Notes under the pieces: generated by a model | What the model was told of the DNA's origin: nothing | The model's database searches: none | What the model saw: only the letters and a program-made list of their open reading frames with translations | Shown here: positions 57,601 to 64,000 of the stretch, piece by piece | Layout of the letters: every line of letters starts with the position of its first letter | How positions within the stretch are numbered: the first letter of the stretch is position 1 | DNA from: Rhizophagus clarus | Lineage: Eukaryota > Glomeromycota > Glomeromycetes > Glomerales > Glomeraceae | DNA: 64,000 nucleotides | Assembly (NCBI GenBank): GCA_015698045.1 | Contig: BLAL01000324.1 | Location: 146,501 to 210,500, forward strand | Direction of reading: 5' to 3' | Position numbers and translations under genes: made by a program

Positions 57601-60437
57601 ATAGACTACTTACCAACAATAAATTGTAGGTTGGCAAAGAAATCGAACTCACACTAGGATCAGAACTCACGAAGGTCAAAATCAACAAAAAGAAAGAAGG
57701 AGTCCGTATCTTAGGAGTCTATATAGATGCGTTTAATTCACCGTTTCCTACGCTTAAAAAATTACGTCAAACGGTGGTACTCTTCGCTAATACCTTAAGG
57801 AGGAAAAAATTAACGCATAATCACATTATTTACATTACAAATAAAGTGCTCATGCCTATCCTGGAGTATAGAAACCAATTTCAAGTCTTTATGATAGAAC
57901 AATGCAATTTCATTATGGCACCTATCAAAAAACTTTTCAAACAATCATTACACCTTCCGAGATCTACTCCAGATGCATTAATTCATCATTATTTATTACC
58001 TTCGATTAATAATTTTTTCTATAATCAAATGTACTCGCACATAGCTATGACACAATTATTGTTCAATACACCTTTACTAAATCCCATAGCTATGACCCAA
58101 ATGTTAACGATACAATATGAATTTTGGTTGCCACATTTTCCGACGCAGAATGATCTTACGAAATTAGAATCAACAAAATTGGCGACCACCTTTCTTTCTA
58201 AGTTACTCATTTACTTTAACAACTTTAATATTGTGTTTACCCCCGTTTATGATACCACGATAACGGGAGGACGTACCCCTTTGTTATTTTATATTCCTAA
58301 CATTACCAAGTCAGATATTTCGAGCTTGCAAAATAAACGCCTAATCTTTTTGGACCAAATCATTTCCAATGATAGCTCATTTCTATTAACCCTTCCGGAA
58401 ATGAAACAAATGGCACAAAAGAATTGGAAAGGAGCCCCTCCAAATTGGTTAAAGAAAATGGAGAATACGGAAATCTGGACTACAACAAACTGACGGTTGA
58501 TTAACCCTCCGAAAGAATTACCGATACAGAACTTCCTTATCCAAACACCCAGCATATTACCAAACAAAGAAAACCAATTACGCAACCAATGGTATATCTT
58601 TTGGGACCCAAAAAGCAACACCTCAATTTACGGTAAAGGCATCACTCAAATTAATCATAAAGACACACCGAGCATGACGCAGTTACAACACTACGTGCAG
58701 AGTTACTTGGAAGATGATGCCTTGTTCGATTCTAGGACCTCTCATTTACACAACGACGCGATTACTCCGCGAAAGAAAACTACGATCTTAAAACCATGCA
58801 AAGGGTGTGCGCTTCACACTTATAATGTGGACCGACCGCTTATTTGCACAATGTACATAATGACGACATCACTTTGTAAATTTAAATTATATAACCAGAA
58901 TATCATGAAACGCAAGTTCTCTAACGCTAAGAAACTTTGGAAATTCCCTACCAAACATCACATCACTTTACATAATATGGCTTATAACTCGTTTCTTAAA
59001 TTAAATAGATCTTCTTTTTCACATTTTAATCTCGATCCTAATTTTATGAATAATGATTTGGTACATAATCAAGAATTTTCCCTTCAGGAATTAGCAATGA
59101 ATTGTAATTTAGACAAAAATCATTTTTATTTTTTATATAATATTTTTAAAGGTAATCAACATAGTTTAGATACGCTCTATTTGCTAATCATTAAATTTTT
59201 GTTTCGAGATAGACTTATATACTATACAGATGGCTCCCTTTCGACGGATGGAACTAACAAATCTATTATGGACGCCGCCTGGGTGGAAGTCTCCTCATCA
59301 GTGAATGACACTTTTCAATGCTCAACCGCGCATTTACCGTCCTCAACCAAAGCCGAAGTACTAGCAATTCTTACTGCCATTATCGCAGCTCTGACCCACT
59401 GTCACGTGACTATTCACACAGATTCAAAAAACGCGATAGATAGTTTTAACAAAATGGGTCGCACGAATTTTTCACAAAGAAGAATCATGAAATTGAATAA
59501 TTTCAGCCTATGGATATTAATACATCGCCTTATTAAAACGAAATCCCTTCGCGTGGATATGTTCAAAGTGAAGGCGCATTCTGGACATTTACATAACGAC
59601 AAAGCTGATCGTCTCGCTAAAGACGCTTGTAGCAACTCGCCTATCTTCCTAGCTACCTCACACTATTCTCAGGCTCCGATCATGGTCCCTACCCTGGCAA
59701 ATTACGGTCCTATAGATAAAAACATAAGAAAATATCTTCGACATATCACTAACCTCCATACGTTTGAGAAGCTACTACGAACTAAAGCGTTATCACATCT
59801 TTTTGGACCTACTCTTGACCAAATGGACAAAATTAATTGGGAGCTTACCAAAGATTGGATTGTTCAATCCTGTGATGGATCTGTCTGCTCAGCTGTTAAT
59901 GACCGACACACGGGTTTCAAAATCAAGAACCTAGGACATATTTTACCTACAGTTGACATACAACGATTATATTACCCAAAACTTTACCCTGACACAACTT
60001 CCAACTGTATATTATGCAATTCTACAACAGCTTCAAATAATCATTGGGGACTATGCCACCAACACCAAACGGATAGACTAACCGATTATAAGGACTGCTT
60101 ATCGGTTTTAATTAGGGCTCTCGATACTCACAAAGAGATTGCCACTGCTCCGTCTGCAAATATTGCTGTCTCTAGCTCCCCACTCAGTTGCTTTGATTTA
60201 GAACATAATTCTTCTTTTTACATCCTTTTACATAATGCAGTACCCACTTCTTTATCGGACTTGATCGTAAGGTTTATCAGGTCCAGAAAAGTGAAGAGTC
60301 TTGTCACGAACACCTTTCTATCAGCCTTCATGGATACTATCATCAGAAAATATTGGCGCAAATATGCCCTTGCTTACAAACAATGGGAAAAGTCTTTACA
60401 TATTACGAAGCGTGATAAACGACTTTATCGTAAATGA
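54657..60437 (+). pseudogene. LINE ORF2: endonuclease - reverse transcriptase - RNase H, three in-frame stops
   Basis: One frame of 1,927 codons has no frameshift and only three internal stops (TAG 56175-56177, TAG 57627-57629, TGA 58491-58493; codons 507, 991 and 1279). Endonuclease (about codons 95-350): IGTLNIQSG, LAIQEMHI, IILLGDFNVQ, SAIDHIYTT, FNTDHKCVF. RT (about 690-1000): NHKAPGISGITYEDLK, NTRPIILLETLRK, VQDLSKAYDHI, MQGIDQGEVVSPLLW and the catalytic box SYLDDTTW. RNase H (about 1518-1655): YYTDGSLSTDG, TKAEVLAILTAI, HTDSKNAID, KAHSGHLHNDKADRLAKDA, with all catalytic acidic residues visible. The Cys/His motif CILCNSTTASNNHWGLC is near codon 1784. It would copy LINE RNA into DNA at a nicked target. 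The stops make this copy inactive unless it is suppressed or edited. Confidence 0.92.
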
Positions 60438-60829
60438 CGGAGTCAAGATAATGAACCTAATACCACCCCGGGGCCTAGTTTATCACGTCTCTCCTCATTT
60501 CCGGGCACACGGAGAAGAGATGATATACGCCGCTTGGTTTATGCAGTAGGATCGAATTACCTCCACTCGGGCTCCCTATTGGATTATTTTGTTAGTTTCA
60601 CTCCTGACATGCGCGAGCCGCTGTCTTTTGATATCAATGGGCAATACAGGGAAATGGATAGATCTGATTAGCTCATGACTGTCCGGACAATATGCGTCCC
60701 GGTCGGGGAACATCCTGGTGGTGTTTGTTAGTATAGATTAGTTTATAGTTGTCTATTAAATTAGATTATTTTTTTTACTTGTATTCTTTACTAAACTTCC
60801 AGATCGAAAACAATAAATAAATAAATAAA
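60438..60829 (+). other. LINE 3' UTR with terminal AAAT repeat
   Basis: GC-richer than the flanks (for example CCACCCCGGGGCC at about 60463 and GTCCCGGTCGGGGAACATCC at about 60694). It ends in AATAAATAAATAAATAAAT, the simple-repeat 3' end common in I-type LINEs, directly before the right target duplication at 60830-60842. Confidence 0.7.
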
Positions 60830-60842
60830 TATGAATAAAATT
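60830..60842. repeat. Right 13-bp target site duplication of the LINE
   Basis: TATGAATAAAATT, identical to 48148-48160. Confidence 0.7.
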
Positions 60843-62104
60843 AAGCAGCGGGTTACAGCTAGTTCATTTTTAAAAGAAAAGAAGAGGTATCACAATGATG
60901 TGGATTTTAATATCTTACATAAGCATAAGATATGATACCGAGGAAAGTCAAAATATAAATTCTGTAATTGACAAAGCTAGATTATGTTTTAAAGAAGATT
61001 ATGAAATTAATTGAATTGTATAAAGATTTAGAAGATAAATTCAAAGCAAAGTTTTCATAATAATACAATATTATCAAATTTATTAATAATTATAATATTA
61101 CAGTCCTTGAACTTTATATTAATATATTTAAAACTGTCTTCCAAAAAGGTTCGTTTTCTTCTTTATCATCGCTGTCCATAATATTTTCAATATTGAAGTT
61201 ATTTTATAAGAAAACTTCATTCTTAATAACAAGATAACATATAGCGTTCTAATTAGAAATATTATTCGTTTTATCTTATATTTTTCATTTTTTTTATCTT
61301 TGATATCTGTCAGTTTTAGAATTTATCATCATATTAATTAGTGAAACATTTTTTTTTTATACTTCAATTTTTCCTTTAAGAACATATTATCATCCTTGTT
61401 GTAAAATCCTGTGCTACATAATTACAAAATATATTATTGGCACAATTTTTTTAAAAAAAAGAACTCCACAATTATTTTTGTCCATAGTTGATTTTATAAT
61501 TATCTTTAAATCTTTTTACACCAACATACTCAATATGCCGGCCATAACCTGGAGAATCCAAATTTCCACAGGTTGCTCCAAATTGTAATAGAAGTACGAT
61601 CTGATAGTGACTCAGCATCCACAATTGTTAATTAATATATTACTTCCAGTATAATTACTTTATTCTGATTATTCTTATAAATGCAATTTTTGATAATTCT
61701 TTATAGAAAGTAGTACTAATAGAAGCAAACAAAAGAACAGAAAAATGAACTGTTTCCTATACAACAGTATGGAATAGATAAACCAAAATAAGTGGTGGTT
61801 TTTGTTAATTGGAATTTTTGCAAAAAAAAGTTTTATGAATTATTAGAAATTTTTTTTTTTTGGAAAGAGTATCATTATCTTAACCATTCAAACAATCATT
61901 AAAAGATAAATAATTTCACAAATTCAAAATGGTAGTAATTATTTTATGAAAGAAAATGATAATTTATGAAAAGGGAAATAATAATTTTAATGAAAGAGAA
62001 ATAGTATTAAAAAATATTATGATATAGTGAAGTATTAAAAATATGGATAATACTAAACAATAGTAAAGAAAATCTATTCAATAATCAATTTAATTAAATG
62101 CAGT
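60843..62104. other. Non-genic stretch between LINE copies
   Basis: No gene or element end was recognised. It is AT-rich with short homopolymers. Confidence 0.45.
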
Positions 62105-62755
62105 ATAATAATATGGCTTAAAGCTTTAGAAAGACTCGACATCCCTGCTAACATTGTAAATTGGATTATCGACCTTTTCGATAAACGAGTGATGAGAATC
62201 ATTACCAAATTTGGTTTTATAGATCACGCCTATGCGGATAATGGCATAGATCAAGGGGATGCAATATCTCCAATATTATGGTGAATTTTTTACGATCCAC
62301 TATTAGTTGCTTTAAGTAACAAACAACACCGAGGATATAAAATGCACATAAAGTGGCCAGTGGACTTACTGACCCAAGAATGGATTGTTGATAGGATACG
62401 CATCCTAATAATGACCTACATAGACGATACTATCATATTTATGGACAATACATTGCATGATCTCCAAGCTTTGATAGACCTGGCTGATGAATTTTACAGA
62501 ATTAATGACATACTAATCAATGGAAAGAAATCAGAATTTATCGTCATCAACGCAGACATCTCACGAGATGAAATTTTTATTCATATTGGATCTGATCAGA
62601 CATGCATCATACCATCATCGAAGGAAATAAGATATCTGGGATGTTATTTTGCGGCAAGCAATGCTCAGAAGCTACTCATTAAATGACTCCGCACAATGAT
62701 CAACAATTTTATTATTCCTCTATCAACAAAAAGATTGCTGGTTTATCCATAATAA
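62105..62755 (+). pseudogene. Truncated LINE reverse-transcriptase relic
   Basis: One frame starts inside an RT domain (WLKALERLDIPANIVNWII) and continues through NGIDQGDAISPILW, an in-frame TGA at 62282-62284, IFYDPLLVAL, the catalytic box TYIDDTIIF, and KEIRYLGCYF to a stop at about 62686. The order and wording match the RT of the large LINE (GIDQG..SP.LW.I.YDPL, then YxDD), but the sequence differs throughout, so it is a different family of the same clade. Endonuclease and RNase H are missing, so it is truncated at both ends. Confidence 0.8.
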
Positions 62756-63800
62756 TTTTATATCTGATATGATCTTAATTGCAATATATTTAACAAAACT
62801 TGATTAAATCTTATAAGTTAACAAATTATATTTAATAATGATGGAATGAAATTTCATAAATATAAAATGCAATCAAGTTAAGTTAGCAGTTGAGAAATTA
62901 AATATAGTATTACAAAGAAGTAAATAGATATACTTAATATTCACTTTATTTTTTCCTTCTATATTTTAACTATATGATTAACAATACAAATGAATATGAA
63001 ATAACTAAATTAACTGAAAGAGGAAGGTCATGGAAAGATTTAGCTATCAGAATTAAGAATTTTTATTATAATATTAATTTATACAGGTATTTTCAAATTA
63101 CCATCCACAAAAGACTATTAAACTAAGTAATGTATAACACTAAAGCATTTGGATGAGTTTTGATTTTTTATACCAGGATAATAAGTATTGTACATCTCAA
63201 TTTTTAATTTTCTATAGCCTTATGGCCTGCCTTATGGAAAAATATTGAAATAATTGATAGTTTTTTATTCCTTTGAAAGACAATAATATAACAATATATA
63301 ATAATTTGAATGATATTATCAACATTCCTAGAGGAGATTTTACATAACTATCATTGAACTGGGAAGGCAAACCCACTACGGATCTCTATTGTCTAGTTGA
63401 CAATCATTTTGGCAAACTTGCAAACTTCGAAATATCACGTGAACAGATCAATGTTGATATTTTATGATATGTTTAACAATATTATATTTTTTTATTCTTT
63501 CCATCATATCAACACGCACCACGCACCGTGAAGATTTTTTTCGAAAGATCTATTATAAAAAGGTGTACTAAATCTTGAAATCGTTTATTTATCAATTTTA
63601 CTATTTAAAGATTATTTTATTTATAATAAGAATATTTATCAGTTAAACAAAGTCTTGTTGACAGATTTAAGAAAATTTCAGATTGGACATAAAAAAAAAA
63701 TCTAGAATTATTTTTTTGATAAAAATATTAAATACCCTCTCTTCCTCCATTCATTTATTCAATGCAAAAAAGAGAAATATCATAAATTTTATAAACAAAT
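62756..63800. other. Mostly non-genic stretch with one coding-like patch
   Basis: About 63320-63465 (plus) reads IINIPRGDFT, a stop, then LSLNWEGKPTTDLYCLVDNH and FGKLANFEISREQINVDIL. This looks like decayed coding sequence of unknown type. No other feature is seen. Confidence 0.35.
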
Positions 63801-64000
63801 ATGCCTAAACAATACTTCAAAAGAACTAAAGAATTAGACATTAGTCAATAGAAACTTAGTTTTATGGTGTATAATAATTATTTTACTACAGATAGATACA
63901 ATGATTATACAATTATACATCACCATTATAGGCTGAAAAACCTAGAACACCAAAAACTATACAGAGGTGAATTCATAGGCTTCGATGCTTCTATTTTACC
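63801..64000 (+). other. Possible coding sequence running off the window edge
   Basis: From ATG 63801 one frame is open to the window end except for TAG at 63849-63851. An internal ATG at 63864 would give an uninterrupted partial frame (MVYNNYFTTDRYNDYTII, then YRGEFIGFDASIL). The latter part has protein-like composition. It could be the start of a gene or another retroelement ORF. It cannot be judged without downstream sequence. Confidence 0.28.

Larger units (their letters stand above)
48161..60829 (+). mobile_element. Full-length, mutated LINE (non-LTR retrotransposon) carrying a nested DNA transposon
   Basis: The element spans a ~190-nt 5' UTR, ORF1 (48353-54568), an 88-nt spacer, ORF2 (54657-60437) and a 3' UTR ending in an AAAT/AATA simple repeat (60811-60829). 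It is flanked by the 13-bp duplication TATGAATAAAATT. Without the nested 3,946 bp (element plus one target copy) the LINE is about 8.7 kb. ORF2 has an apurinic-type endonuclease, reverse transcriptase, RNase H and a C-terminal Cys/His motif. This is the architecture of I/Tad1-like non-LTR elements; the clade is inferred from architecture only. Several stops and frameshifts make this copy non-autonomous. Confidence 0.88.

Noticed and set aside
60301..60549. 82-codon plus-strand ORF overlapping the ORF2 end
   Set aside because: Overlaps the ORF2 C-terminus in another frame and runs into the 3' UTR with no independent support.

Overview
The window is very AT-rich eukaryotic DNA with many poly(A)/poly(T) runs and short introns (about 70-100 nt). 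Its gene types (Sel1-repeat kinase, BTB-TLDc protein, degenerate two-repeat Myb) suggest an arbuscular mycorrhizal fungus (Glomeromycotina, Rhizophagus-like). This is inferred from gene families and genome style, not from a database match. Genes are sparse, and much of the window is non-genic or transposon-derived.

Layout: 1-20 kb is mostly non-coding. It holds a small two-exon ORF (1056-1345), an inverted-repeat element (5060-5422), a Myb-like gene (8087-8789), an unrecognised 162-residue protein (10002-10490, minus) and some isolated exon-like pieces. At 20,985-24,821 lies a two-exon gene for a protein with about 22 Sel1-like repeats, a Cys4 motif and a C-terminal protein kinase domain. At 25.3-26.9 kb is a graveyard on the minus strand: a pogo/Tigger-type transposase relic and a Cys-rich pseudogene, the latter interrupted by a 687-bp fold-back Tc1/mariner-type MITE. 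A four-exon KH-domain gene follows (27768-29432, minus), then minisatellites at 31 kb, then a six-exon gene with an N-terminal beta-trefoil-like region, BTB, BACK and TLDc domains (34467-36728). The stretch 36.7-48 kb holds no intact gene. It contains a ~300-bp triplication, a 218-bp hAT-type MITE with a perfect 8-bp target duplication, and scrambled relics of a PIF1/Helitron-type helicase.

The most striking structure is 48,148-60,842. It is an apparently full-length LINE flanked by a 13-bp direct repeat, with an RRM/zinc-knuckle ORF1 and an endonuclease-RT-RNase H ORF2 that carries only three in-frame stops. Its ORF1 is split by a 3,943-bp CACTA-like non-autonomous DNA transposon (14-bp perfect TIR, 3-bp target duplication). 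Removing this insertion and one copy of the target duplication joins ORF1 exactly in frame, so the order of insertion is clear. The inner element carries a large minisatellite and an 11-bp satellite that appears to have grown out of its own subterminal motif. A second, 5'-truncated LINE RT relic lies at 62.1-62.75 kb.

The intact genes look like independent signalling or regulatory genes (kinase scaffold, BTB-type adaptor, RNA-binding KH protein, Myb-like factor), not a co-regulated cluster. I see no operon, CRISPR array, rRNA or convincing tRNA.
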